From the IMG/VR virus record IMGVR_UViG_3300003322_000423, positions 34,590 to 98,589 of that record: a stretch of DNA of 64,000 bases; one strand, written 5' to 3'. The position numbers were made by a program, and so were the translations under genes. The DNA is from a virus. Positions within the stretch are counted from its first letter, which is position 1, and each line of letters begins with the position of its first letter. The notes beneath the pieces are model-generated. The model was not told the origin of the DNA, did no database searches, and saw nothing but the letters and a program-made list of their open reading frames with translations. Of the stretch, positions 8,878 through 17,204 are shown one piece after another.

Positions 8878-9396
8878 TTAATCTTCCCACCCTGGAACTA
8901 CAAATACATAGATTCCTAGATCTTGCCATAGACGAACAATACTTGGGTTGTCGTCTATGGCATAAACGACCTTCCATCTGTTTCTATCTTGTATCTCTTT
9001 GTATATGTCTCTCTTTACATCTACGTCAGCCCTGTAATCCTTTTCTTTTCTCATGAAAAGCTCGGTACAGGGAACTGCGTATTTTTCCAGCCACTTTTCA
9101 GTGGTCTTTCTGTAAGGTTCTCCACGAGCTGTGACAATTAGAATATCACAACGTTCCATGGACCAGAAAGAATGTACCTTGTCCAGGGTGGACCAGATGG
9201 CAGGACAGTCAATACTTTCTTTGTGGAAAGCATCAAAGTTCTTTTTGGTGTATGTGCCGTCAGGTTTCAACGCTTTTCTAACATGATGCCGAATAGAGGA
9301 TACGTTGACCAACGTACCGTCCACATCGACAATGACAGCTTTTTTCAAGCCCTCTTTCAAAACGATCCCCACTGCCGTTTCCGTCTCTTTCCCCAT
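8878..9396 (-). CDS. HAD-superfamily phosphatase (PNK 3'-phosphatase-like)
   Basis: Has IVDVDGTLV (motif I nucleophile Asp), LIVTARG (motif II Thr), a downstream Lys, and YAIDDNP (motif IV). The arrangement resembles the C-terminal phosphatase half of T4 polynucleotide kinase. It could repair 3'-phosphate RNA or DNA ends; with so many phage tRNAs, RNA repair is an attractive guess. The start is uncertain: ATG 9396 lacks a ribosome site and GTG 9372 is an alternative. Confidence 0.8.
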   Translation of the reverse strand: MGKETETAVGIVLKEGLKKAVIVDVDGTLVNVSSIRHHVRKALKPDGTYTKKNFDAFHKESIDCPAIWSTLDKVHSFWSMERCDILIVTARGEPYRKTTEKWLEKYAVPCTELFMRKEKDYRADVDVKRDIYKEIQDRNRWKVVYAIDDNPSIVRLWQDLGIYVFVVPGWED

Positions 9397-9578
9397 TTAC
9401 CGCAGCAGAAGCAATGGGATTTCAGTTTGACATCTCGCCACTGCACATCACATTTATGGCACATGAAATCACGTAACCGTCCGTCTTCTACTTCTTTCGG
9501 TTCCTTAACCGCTTTAGGTTCTATCACAAGTGGTGCACTAGGTATACCTAAGAGTGTCTGAATATAGGCTCCATACAT
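9357..9578 (-). CDS. Small zinc-ribbon protein
   Basis: 73 residues. The C-terminal half has CHKC and CFCC spaced by about 16 residues, a typical zinc knuckle pair, and ends in a basic tail. Function not recognised. It is first in its operon and leaderless by promoter position; the HAD gene follows. Confidence 0.65.
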   Translation of the reverse strand: MYGAYIQTLLGIPSAPLVIEPKAVKEPKEVEDGRLRDFMCHKCDVQWRDVKLKSHCFCCGKWGKRRKRQWGSF

Positions 9579-9584
9579 CCTTCT

Positions 9585-9613
9585 ACCCTACACTGTTTAG
9601 ACTATACAGTCAA
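9585..9613 (-). promoter_or_regulatory. Leaderless promoter for the zinc-ribbon/HAD pair
   Basis: TTGACT (9608-9613), 17-bp spacer, TAGGGT (9585-9590), 6 nt, then ATG 9578. Same -10 to ATG spacing as at 7271. Confidence 0.65.
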
Positions 9614-9631
9614 GACCCTAGCTGGTATAAT
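9602..9631 (+). promoter_or_regulatory. Promoter for the lysis and tail operon
   Basis: Extended -10 TGG-TATAAT at 9626-9631 on the plus strand, with no good -35. It faces the lysis genes and overlaps the divergent promoter for 9578. Confidence 0.65.
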
Positions 9632-9671
9632 CAATATCTGACTGTCTCCTGACCTTCGAACGGACTGATCC

Positions 9672-10118
9672 ATGGGTGAGCCTTACTTTATACCTGGCGC
9701 AAAAAGAATAGCGGCTGCCCTGAAACTAGCAGGGTTCAAGGACTCTGAACTAGTCACCATGGTGGCCATCCACGGACAGGAAACCTCCGGAAACGTCTGG
9801 GTCAAGGGTGGTCCTAACAAGGATGGTACTTACGACTTTGGAGCCTTCCAGATCAACTCTAACAGCCCCGACGGTCCGCAGAACTGGAAAGACTACTGCC
9901 AGAATGCCAAGTACGCTAGGGATATCTATCTGCGCCAGGGTTACAAAGCCTGGTATGCATATGCTAAAGGTCGCTTGACCAACAAGCCAGGTTTTGTAAA
10001 GCACAGTAATTGGAATTGGCTGGACTGGGCACAAGATGGTGTGAACCAGATGAATGCTGACCTCAAGCGAGGCTACAGCTTAGAGCGTATAGCGTCATTC
10101 TATGGTCTGGAAGGTTAA
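9672..10118 (+). CDS. Lysozyme/transglycosylase-fold endolysin subunit
   Basis: A 148-residue protein. VAIHGQETSGNVW (likely catalytic Glu) and DFGAFQINS match the SLT/lysozyme fold, in which the GxxQ-type motif lines the active site. No signal peptide, so it needs the holin. The stop codon abuts the ATG of the next lysis gene, so glycan and peptide cleavage are split between two proteins that are made together. Confidence 0.85.
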   Translation: MGEPYFIPGAKRIAAALKLAGFKDSELVTMVAIHGQETSGNVWVKGGPNKDGTYDFGAFQINSNSPDGPQNWKDYCQNAKYARDIYLRQGYKAWYAYAKGRLTNKPGFVKHSNWNWLDWAQDGVNQMNADLKRGYSLERIASFYGLEG

Positions 10119-11429
10119 ATGAGAACCACAGCGGCTAAAGTCATAAACCAGTGCGCTTCACAAGAGGGTTATCGTGAAGGTGCCGATAACTACAATAAGT
10201 ACGCCCCTATTGCTGGCCACGCCAATCACGAGGCTTGGTGTGCGACCTTCCTTGTTGCAGAATTCAAGGTAGCAGGTCAGGAATTACCACCCGGTGCGGA
10301 CACAGCGGGATGCTGGGAGAATGTACAGGCTTTCAAAAGAGCTGGGCGATTCTCCGTATACCCTGCCGTAGGTGCTATTTTCTTCATCGGGGATTCTGGT
10401 GATGAACACACCGGATTAGTGTACAAATACGATGGCTCGAATATCTATACAATAGAGGGTAATACAAATACCGATGGTTCCGCCAACGGTAACGGTGTCT
10501 ATAAACGGGTACGTGAACGTAGCTCTATCTACGGGTACGGATATCCTAATTATTCAGATGCCATAGTGTCAGCAGACCCCAAGTGGGGTGGTACAGCCAC
10601 TCCTCCCTCAACCACACCCCCGTCTGGAGGTTCTACAGTGCCTAGCATCAGGTTAACAGATGTACAGCCGGGAGACAACAACAGTTCCGTTCTTCTGGTA
10701 CAGAAAGCTCTCAAAAAGGTGTACCCCGACTTTGACTATTCGTCAGGGCCCGGAGTGTTCGGCCCCCGGACAACAGCCGCTTATGCCAGGTACCAGCGCT
10801 CATTGGGGTTCTCAGGTGCGGACGCTTCCGGTACGCCCGGGAACACTTCTCTTGTTGCGTTGGGTAAGCAAACAGGGTTGTTCACCGTGTCGGGTGCCAC
10901 TTCAACACCTGCGCCCTCTATACCTAGCACACCGTCCCAGCCTTCAGGGCCTACAACAGGGTCTAACTACGAGACGCGTCCTGAACCCTCTATGGACATG
11001 ACCCGGACCACTTACGGTGGACGTACTGTCAACCAGAGAACAAAGGTTTTGTTGCAGCGTGCTGCCGAAATCTACGGATCTCCGTTCTATCTGGTTCAGG
11101 GTTCGTACAACCGAGGCGGCGTGTCTGCCTCTGCCGGTACCCACGACGGTGGCGGAGTTGTTGACGTCGATGTGTCAAATATGAATACAAGTCAGCGTCT
11201 AAACGCTGTACAGGCTCTACGTAAGGCAGGTTTCGCAGCCTGGCTTCGCACTCCTGCCGAAGGGTTCTCCTACCACATCCACGCATGTGCGATAGGGGAT
11301 AGAGAAATGGCTTATGTTGCCAAGGATCAGGTACAAAGCTATTTCAATGGCCGTAATGGTTTGGTGTCAAATGCACGTGTAACTGACGCCCTTCACTGGC
11401 CGAATTGGGCAGACAAGTACAATTACTGA
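10119..11429 (+). CDS. Endolysin: CHAP, peptidoglycan-binding, M15 peptidase
   Basis: A 436-residue three-domain lysin. Residues about 1-145 form a CHAP domain: HEAWCATFLVAEF holds the catalytic Cys and DEHTGLV the His. Residues about 185-265 form a peptidoglycan-binding domain (LLVQKALKKVYP, FGPRTTAAYARYQ). The C-terminus has GTHDGGGVVDVDV and SYHIHA, the metal-binding pattern of M15 (VanY/DacB-like) peptidases. Cytoplasmic until holin action. Confidence 0.9.
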   Translation: MRTTAAKVINQCASQEGYREGADNYNKYAPIAGHANHEAWCATFLVAEFKVAGQELPPGADTAGCWENVQAFKRAGRFSVYPAVGAIFFIGDSGDEHTGLVYKYDGSNIYTIEGNTNTDGSANGNGVYKRVRERSSIYGYGYPNYSDAIVSADPKWGGTATPPSTTPPSGGSTVPSIRLTDVQPGDNNSSVLLVQKALKKVYPDFDYSSGPGVFGPRTTAAYARYQRSLGFSGADASGTPGNTSLVALGKQTGLFTVSGATSTPAPSIPSTPSQPSGPTTGSNYETRPEPSMDMTRTTYGGRTVNQRTKVLLQRAAEIYGSPFYLVQGSYNRGGVSASAGTHDGGGVVDVDVSNMNTSQRLNAVQALRKAGFAAWLRTPAEGFSYHIHACAIGDREMAYVAKDQVQSYFNGRNGLVSNARVTDALHWPNWADKYNY

Positions 11430-11467
11430 TATCAGATTGGGCAACAGCCCAGAAAGAAGTTAAACAC

Positions 11468-11665
11468 ATGTTCAGTCGTGAATTTTTATTGAAGGTCGCC
11501 AAGGAGGCCGTTCTTACATTCGTCGGCACTGCCGGGTCTGTATTCCTGGCCTTCGGGGATGGCCTTGAGAAGGCTGCTGTAGTCGGTGGCGTCGTTGCGG
11601 GTGTCCGTGCGGTTGTAGGTGTCATCGTCAAGAACGTTGGTACACCTAACTCACCTCACCTCTAA
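11468..11665 (+). CDS. Holin (small phage r1t-type)
   Basis: 65 residues with one long or two closely spaced hydrophobic segments (VLTFVGTAGSVFLAFGDG and AAVVGGVVAGVRAVVGVI) and a short polar tail. Its position directly after the endolysin supports holin. ATG 11468 follows AGAAAGAAG; a longer frame starts inside the endolysin gene. Confidence 0.8.
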   Translation: MFSREFLLKVAKEAVLTFVGTAGSVFLAFGDGLEKAAVVGGVVAGVRAVVGVIVKNVGTPNSPHL

Positions 11666-11679
11666 AGATAAAATCCATA

Positions 11680-11698
11680 GGGGGTGCATGGCACCCCC
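11680..11698 (+). terminator. Hairpin after the lysis genes
   Basis: A GGGGGTGC/GCACCCCC stem around a tiny loop just after the holin. There is no long T run, so termination may be partial. Confidence 0.5.
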
Positions 11699-11722
11699 AC
11701 GTACCCCCTATCGGAGTTACAC

Positions 11723-12274
11723 ATGCAAGAAGACGGCATCAAGTGGCACCCCAAGGTGCGTATAGACAAGTACTCCCCGGAACAAATCAAAGTATGGACT
11801 GAATTTCTGGGTCACGAGCCCACAAGCGTGGATTTTGCAGACTGGGAGATCGAACCAGAGTCTGTAACCGAACTAGATGGAAATCAATTGGTGTCTGTAG
11901 GTCTCACACGTATCAGGGATCTGATTCTGGGCACTGGAGCAACAGGTATCACATCCACATCCGCACGTATCGGAGTAGGTAACGGTACAGCGGGTTTTTC
12001 TGCTGCCCATGTAGATCTGCAAGGTGCATCCAAGAGATTCAACATTCTCGATTCGCTCACCCCTGGAACAAGTAAGTTCACCGCAGTTGCCACCTTTGGC
12101 ACGGGTGATGCCAACTTTGCCTGGGAGGAGTGGTGCATAGACATCAAGAATACCGGGTCAGCCACCTCAGGTAATACTATTAATGATGTATTGCTGAACC
12201 GAAAAGTCGGCTCTCAGGGAACTAAAGCTTCCGGTGCCGTCTGGGTATTCACTGTAGATGTGACTATCTCATAA
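11723..12274 (+). CDS. Minor virion/tail protein
   Basis: 183 residues. The central part reads TRIRDLILGTGATGITS then ARIGVGNGTAGF and VDLQGASKRF, a pattern I associate with actinophage tail-tip or decoration proteins. It sits between lysis and tail-spike genes. Start at 11723 after CGGAG. Confidence 0.6.
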   Translation: MQEDGIKWHPKVRIDKYSPEQIKVWTEFLGHEPTSVDFADWEIEPESVTELDGNQLVSVGLTRIRDLILGTGATGITSTSARIGVGNGTAGFSAAHVDLQGASKRFNILDSLTPGTSKFTAVATFGTGDANFAWEEWCIDIKNTGSATSGNTINDVLLNRKVGSQGTKASGAVWVFTVDVTIS

Positions 12275-12285
12275 AGACTTAGAGT

Positions 12286-12315
12286 AAGGGCAACGTTATG
12301 TTGCCCTTATAGTTT
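12286..12315 (+). terminator. Intrinsic terminator
   Basis: AAGGGCAAC/GTTGCCCTT stem with a 5-nt loop followed by a T-rich stretch, between the minor tail gene and the spike gene. Confidence 0.75.
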
Positions 12316-12327
12316 ATTGGAGAGGGT

Positions 12328-14433
12328 ATGGCTAAGGACTTATTCAACAACAACGCTACCACAACCGTGACTTCTGGTGGAACCACAGCCCCTGCACAGG
12401 GCACCACTCAAACATGGACAGTGGCTAGCTCTTCATCTTTTCCTGCGGCCAGCAACTCCAGCAGTCCTGCTACACAGTTCTATGTGTGCGATCCAGCATT
12501 GTCAACGGAGCTGATACTTGTCACTAATGTCTCTGGTAGTACCTGGTCTGTTACTCGCGGAGCAGATGGTACAACACCTGTCGCACACACGTCAGGCTTT
12601 ACGGTACGCCAGATTGTTCCTGCTGCGTTTTTGAACAAGATAGAAACACAGGATGATGGTGTATTCAATGTCAAGCTCTACGGAGCTTTAGGGGATGCCA
12701 GTACGGATGACACATCCGCTTTCAACGCATGTATAAGCGCAGCAGAAACCTACGCGGCATCAAATGGCATGGCCAAAGTTGTAGTGCCTCCGGACTCCTA
12801 CAAAATCAATGGTCCTGTAACTGTCAAGGGCGATATAACATATGATTTCCGTGGGGCTTATATATTCAACGGCAACACTTTTTCAAGCAGTGGTAGTGGT
12901 TGGCACATGTTCAACTACACAGCCGCTTCAGGCTACGCCGGAGAAAGTAATGTAACTGTTCTCGGGGGTGTGTTTGATGCCAAAGGGCAGAATGCCGCCA
13001 CGTGGACCAGTGGTGGAGATATCGCAAAGAACATTTTCCTTATCGGAGATGGCCGTAACTACCGGTTTGAGAGCTGCACTTTTAGAAATGTACCCAGCTA
13101 TCACGCCTTGGATGTAAATGGTATTGACGGACTTGTCGTCAATAACTGTCGTTTTGAAGGATTCACAGACAACAACAGCCCGTCCAGACGTAGCAACTCA
13201 GAGGCTATTCAGCTTGAAAACGGTACTGGTGGAAGTCCTTGCAAGAACGTCAAAGTGACTAACTGTTATATGGGTCCTGCGGTTGACGGTTCAGGCTTAG
13301 GTGGATTTGGCAGACTGGTGGGATCTCATACTGATACAAACGGTACGTATCTGTCAAACATTGTTGTCACAGGAAACACTATCGAATCACCTTTGTCTCA
13401 CGGGGTGGGCTTCTATTCCGTTACAGACAGCGTGATAGCCAACAACGTCATCACCGGGGCGGGTAAAGACGGCATCAAGCTGACAGCCGGAAACACTTCC
13501 AGCACAAATCAAAATTTCAACGTAACAATAGCTAACAACATAATTCGGGACTGTACTCTTGCTGGCATCAACCTAGAGGCATCCAAGAAATGTGTTGTGA
13601 CTGGTAATTTTATTTATGATACAGATCAACAAGGTATAAATCTGTCTAAGCCACCTACCGGGTCTGATAACCCTGGCGGTAATGCTCAGCCTTGCCCAGA
13701 CAATATTATCACCAATAACACCATCATCGGTGTATGCCGAAGTGCTGGCACCTTAGGGGCTATCAATATTTCAGGAGATAACAATACCAAAAACTACATA
13801 GTAGGTAACAGCTTCAGACAGTACGGGTCGGGTACTGAAGCTGCTGCACCTATCCGTATTGAAGGTACAGGTGCAGGCAATAACTATTTTGTAGGCAATA
13901 TCTTTGGTCAAGACTGGTTTGCTAACTACGACAGCAATATAGTAACAAGCAATGCAGCTTTCTGGGATAATGAAAGATGGCACACTAAGGTAAAAACTGC
14001 GGATCAGGCTGTTACTAGCGGTACTCTGACGGACGCTACAGATCTGGTATTCAGGGCAGATGGGAACGCTGTATATGAAATTGAGTTTTGTATACGTTTC
14101 TCCACAAATGCCACGGGAACACTATTCCGAAGCTCCTGGACAGTGCCTGCGTCCACTACAGGTATAAGACTAATTACAAGCCCCACAAATAATACAGCCA
14201 CCTTTACAGGCAACCAGGACACCAATGCTAGGTTTGAGGGTAGATCCTATACCAGTAATATGGATACAGCGGGTGCAGGTAACTCCAATGTTGATCAGTT
14301 AATCCTAGAAAGAACTATATTGACCACATCGTCAACTGCGGGTAATGTTCAGTACCAGTTCTGCAATGTAAATGCCACTACCGCCACTTTAAAGACTGGT
14401 TCTTATGTAAGATGGCGTAAACTAGAGGCATAG
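12328..14433 (+). CDS. Tail spike with right-handed beta-helix (pectate-lyase-like)
   Basis: 701 residues. An N-terminal attachment part with serine-rich turns is followed by VKLYGALGDASTDDTSAF, the start signature of Pectate_lyase_3 beta-helices. Many Asn-rich rungs of about 25 residues follow (NNVITGAG, NNIIRD, NNTIIG). The C-terminal domain ends GSYVRWRKLEA, similar to the end of the fibre at 17205. Likely binds or cleaves host surface glycan. Strong ribosome site GGAGAGGG. Confidence 0.85.
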   Translation: MAKDLFNNNATTTVTSGGTTAPAQGTTQTWTVASSSSFPAASNSSSPATQFYVCDPALSTELILVTNVSGSTWSVTRGADGTTPVAHTSGFTVRQIVPAAFLNKIETQDDGVFNVKLYGALGDASTDDTSAFNACISAAETYAASNGMAKVVVPPDSYKINGPVTVKGDITYDFRGAYIFNGNTFSSSGSGWHMFNYTAASGYAGESNVTVLGGVFDAKGQNAATWTSGGDIAKNIFLIGDGRNYRFESCTFRNVPSYHALDVNGIDGLVVNNCRFEGFTDNNSPSRRSNSEAIQLENGTGGSPCKNVKVTNCYMGPAVDGSGLGGFGRLVGSHTDTNGTYLSNIVVTGNTIESPLSHGVGFYSVTDSVIANNVITGAGKDGIKLTAGNTSSTNQNFNVTIANNIIRDCTLAGINLEASKKCVVTGNFIYDTDQQGINLSKPPTGSDNPGGNAQPCPDNIITNNTIIGVCRSAGTLGAINISGDNNTKNYIVGNSFRQYGSGTEAAAPIRIEGTGAGNNYFVGNIFGQDWFANYDSNIVTSNAAFWDNERWHTKVKTADQAVTSGTLTDATDLVFRADGNAVYEIEFCIRFSTNATGTLFRSSWTVPASTTGIRLITSPTNNTATFTGNQDTNARFEGRSYTSNMDTAGAGNSNVDQLILERTILTTSSTAGNVQYQFCNVNATTATLKTGSYVRWRKLEA

Positions 14434-14461
14434 TAAGTATCATACCTTTGGGAGGTGAACC

Positions 14462-15316
14462 ATGGCTCAGCACACATCACAACCCGGCTTGGCTCAGCCT
14501 GGTTTGCTTATTCCGGGTTTTCCGGGAGACTGGACCACTTCTGACAGTGAATCCATGTCCTTGGTGGATTCCTCTGTAGTAGCCCTCAACAGTACTGATT
14601 CAGTGAGTTTCACCGATCTGTCCACTCTGACGCTGACCTCTTCCGACGGTCTTACCCTGACGGACACTGAGACGCCTGCCGCTGCTGTATTGTTCAACTC
14701 TGATTCTATATTCATTGTTGATACTTCTGTGCGTCTGGCCACTGACAGTCAGGCGGGCAGAGATCTTGTACAAGGCCCGGCTCTTGTATATGTGGCTGAT
14801 TACGGAACCCCGGAGCCGACAGATATGTCATCCCTTAATCCTGCGGTATGGACATCCCTGGGAGGCACGCTAGGAGGGGTGGAAATAGTTATAAGTCAGA
14901 CCCTAGAGGACAAGGCAAAGACTGTACAACAGCCTGATTCATCCATGGGACGATACGTAAAACGGTCTATGACAGCAAAGATGAATTTGGCTGAAGTGAC
15001 ATTACAGAATCTTTTATATGCCGCAAATGTGGGCTCTGTAACTTCAGGTGCAGGTTACTCCTATTTCTTGCCAGGAACCGTTGACAGAGCAACACCCTTG
15101 ACGTACAAAACCGTGATCATAGACGGTTGGGCACCTGCCAAGGATGTAAACAGTCAGGTGACAAAAAGACGTAGACTCATAATGAGGAAATGCCTGTCGA
15201 CGGATTCTTCAGTTGTCTCGTATTCCAAAGAAAAGCAGACTACCCAATCTGTGCTCTGGACAGTTCACGGCATTTCGGATTCCGTGACCCCGTTCAAGAT
15301 AATAGATGAAGAGTAG
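14462..15316 (+). CDS. Tail protein with Ser/Asp-rich repeats and tail-tube-like domain
   Basis: 284 residues. The first about 85 residues carry imperfect repeats of the type SDSxSLxDSS and TDSVSFTD. The rest (PALVYVADYGTPEP, WTSLGGTLGGVEI) resembles the start of siphovirus tail-tube proteins, but I cannot confirm it. Ribosome site GGGAGGTGA. Confidence 0.55.
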   Translation: MAQHTSQPGLAQPGLLIPGFPGDWTTSDSESMSLVDSSVVALNSTDSVSFTDLSTLTLTSSDGLTLTDTETPAAAVLFNSDSIFIVDTSVRLATDSQAGRDLVQGPALVYVADYGTPEPTDMSSLNPAVWTSLGGTLGGVEIVISQTLEDKAKTVQQPDSSMGRYVKRSMTAKMNLAEVTLQNLLYAANVGSVTSGAGYSYFLPGTVDRATPLTYKTVIIDGWAPAKDVNSQVTKRRRLIMRKCLSTDSSVVSYSKEKQTTQSVLWTVHGISDSVTPFKIIDEE

Positions 15317-15390
15317 GTGGAACGGCTTTTAAACAGATTTATGCGGTATACTTGTAGGGCCATAAACATACTACAGAAGACGGAGCGCGT

Positions 15391-15729
15391 ATGTCTGCCT
15401 TTTATCTCATAATCGAACAGGGCACTACATCGCAGTACGCGTGGCCTGTCTATGATGATGACAACAATTCCGTAGCCGTTTCAGGTTACACAGCAAAAGC
15501 CCAGGTAAGACGGTCTGTCAGTGACTCAACGGTACTGCATGAGTGGTCTACAGCCAGCGGAACAATACTCCTGCAAGGAAACCTCGTAATCCTCGTAACC
15601 CCGCCTGCTACATCTCTGGCGTGGACGTGGACCAAGGGGGTTTATGACATTCTCATAACTGCACCAGACACAACGGTCAGCCGAGTTGCTGAAGGAGTAA
15701 TAGAGGTCAGCCGGAGCGTCACAAGATGA
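15391..15729 (+). CDS. Minor tail/baseplate protein
   Basis: 112 residues. IIEQGTTSQYAWPVYDDD, SGYTAKAQVRR and GVYDILI fit the small beta-sandwich proteins often found before tail fibres in actinophages. A TATACT box at about 15347 may be a weak promoter. Overlaps the next gene by 4 nt. Confidence 0.6.
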   Translation: MSAFYLIIEQGTTSQYAWPVYDDDNNSVAVSGYTAKAQVRRSVSDSTVLHEWSTASGTILLQGNLVILVTPPATSLAWTWTKGVYDILITAPDTTVSRVAEGVIEVSRSVTR

Positions 15730-15941
15730 AAATACGTCCTCCTGTGAACCTGACACCTGTACATACCGGCGAGCCGGTATCTTTGACTGACCCTGAACCT
15801 TTACCAGGAGTGGTTATCTATGATCGATCACTCTGGTTCCAGGGTGAGGGTACACCACCTAATCCGGATACTATCGGGGCTAAAGATGGCGATTGCTATC
15901 TAGACACCCTGACAGGTGATGTCTATCGCTTGGAGGTCTGA
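15726..15941 (+). CDS. Tail-fibre N-terminal segment, ends at in-frame TGA
   Basis: 71 residues ending DGDCYLDTLTGDVYRLEV. That motif normally continues into a GW-x-NIRGPQG segment in tail fibres, and that segment begins immediately after the TGA in the same frame (next entry). So the two may be halves of one gene, separated by one stop codon. Confidence 0.6.
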   Translation: MKIRPPVNLTPVHTGEPVSLTDPEPLPGVVIYDRSLWFQGEGTPPNPDTIGAKDGDCYLDTLTGDVYRLEV

Positions 15942-16187
15942 ATGGGTTGGGTGTATATAGCAAACATACGCGGGCCTCAAGGAGCATCAGGCGGAGATAT
16001 TTTTGAGTTCGAGCAAGTCGGCCCGTTATTTGATTGGACTATCAATCACAATCTGGGCAGGTATCCAGAAATCACAATTATCGGGGTAGATGGCAATCAG
16101 TTGGTTACTGACGTAGAACATGTCAGTAAGAACACGGCCATTCTCCACTTTGGAATAGCAACTAGCGGGAAGGCTGTGTGTAACTAA
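15942..16187 (+). CDS. Tail-fibre segment with collagen-like start
   Basis: 81 residues beginning MGWVYIANIRGPQGASGG. The ATG directly follows the previous TGA, with no frame change. The C-terminal part (FDWTINHNLGRYPEITIIG) is the common tail-fibre fold and recurs in the next protein as TVTHNLNTKDITWSI. No separate ribosome site is evident, so it relies on re-initiation or readthrough. TAATG overlap with the next gene. Confidence 0.6.
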   Translation: MGWVYIANIRGPQGASGGDIFEFEQVGPLFDWTINHNLGRYPEITIIGVDGNQLVTDVEHVSKNTAILHFGIATSGKAVCN

Positions 16188-17185
16188 TGGCATTGAAAAT
16201 CGGTAATGGTCTAGATCTACTAAACCAGAGAATTGTTAACGTAGGTGACCCTACAGGTGCTGCTGATGCAGCTAACAAACAATATGTTGACAACGTAGCA
16301 CGCGGCTTAAACTGGAAAGAAGAAGTCAAGGCTGCCACTACAACAACTCTTGCAGCAAACACCTACAGCGCTGGAGGTAAGACTCTTACAGCCAACGCCA
16401 ACGGGGCTCTGTCTACAATTGACGGTGTAAGCTTAAGTGTCAATGACCGTGTATTAGTCAAAGATGAAGCAACTGGCTCTAATAACGGCATTTACACTGT
16501 AACCTCTCTCGGCAGTGGTGCTGCACCTTGGGTATTCACCCGAGCGGTAGATGCTGATACTACAGCAGAATTTGCCAAGGGTTGTACTGTAACCGTAATG
16601 GCTGGTACTGCAAACGGCGACAAGGCGTTTACTCTTACCAACGATACGGCCCCAACGCTTGATTCAAGTTCTCTTACCTTTGGTGTTGTAGGCGGTGGAC
16701 AGACCTATACCGCAGGAAACGGTCTGACAGGAAGCACAACATTTTCCGTGTTGGCTAATGGTACATCTATAGATGTATCTTCCTCAGGTATTAAGATTGC
16801 GGATGCCGCAGCCGGTAACGGTCTGGGTGTTTCAGCCGGTATTCTTAGCGTAAACGCTGGGACAGGTCTGGAAATAAACACAGATAACCTCAGAATTGCT
16901 ACAACTGCTGCTGGTACAGGTCTTACAGGTGGTGGTGGTTCCGCATTAAGTATTGACACTACCCTGACTTGCCGCAGGTATTCCACACTTATTGGTAATG
17001 GTTCTTCTACAGCTATCACCGTAACCCATAACCTTAATACCAAGGATATAACGTGGAGCATCCGAGACACAGCAGATGACTCTTTTGTGTTTGCAGATGT
17101 AGTAGCTACAAGCTCTACTCAGGCTACATTTACCTTTGCTACAGCTCCGGCCAGCAATAAATACAGCGTCACAATTACAGGCTAA
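16187..17185 (+). CDS. Tail fibre protein
   Basis: 332 residues. The N-terminus reads NGLDLLNQRIVNVGDPT then DAANKQYVDN, a widespread fibre attachment motif. Ala/Thr/Gly-rich beta repeats make up the body. The C-terminus has the NHNL/THNL domain. Likely part of the receptor-binding complex with its neighbours. Confidence 0.75.
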   Translation: MALKIGNGLDLLNQRIVNVGDPTGAADAANKQYVDNVARGLNWKEEVKAATTTTLAANTYSAGGKTLTANANGALSTIDGVSLSVNDRVLVKDEATGSNNGIYTVTSLGSGAAPWVFTRAVDADTTAEFAKGCTVTVMAGTANGDKAFTLTNDTAPTLDSSSLTFGVVGGGQTYTAGNGLTGSTTFSVLANGTSIDVSSSGIKIADAAAGNGLGVSAGILSVNAGTGLEINTDNLRIATTAAGTGLTGGGGSALSIDTTLTCRRYSTLIGNGSSTAITVTHNLNTKDITWSIRDTADDSFVFADVVATSSTQATFTFATAPASNKYSVTITG

Positions 17186-17204
17186 TAGCTAAGGGAGGGC
17201 AGCT

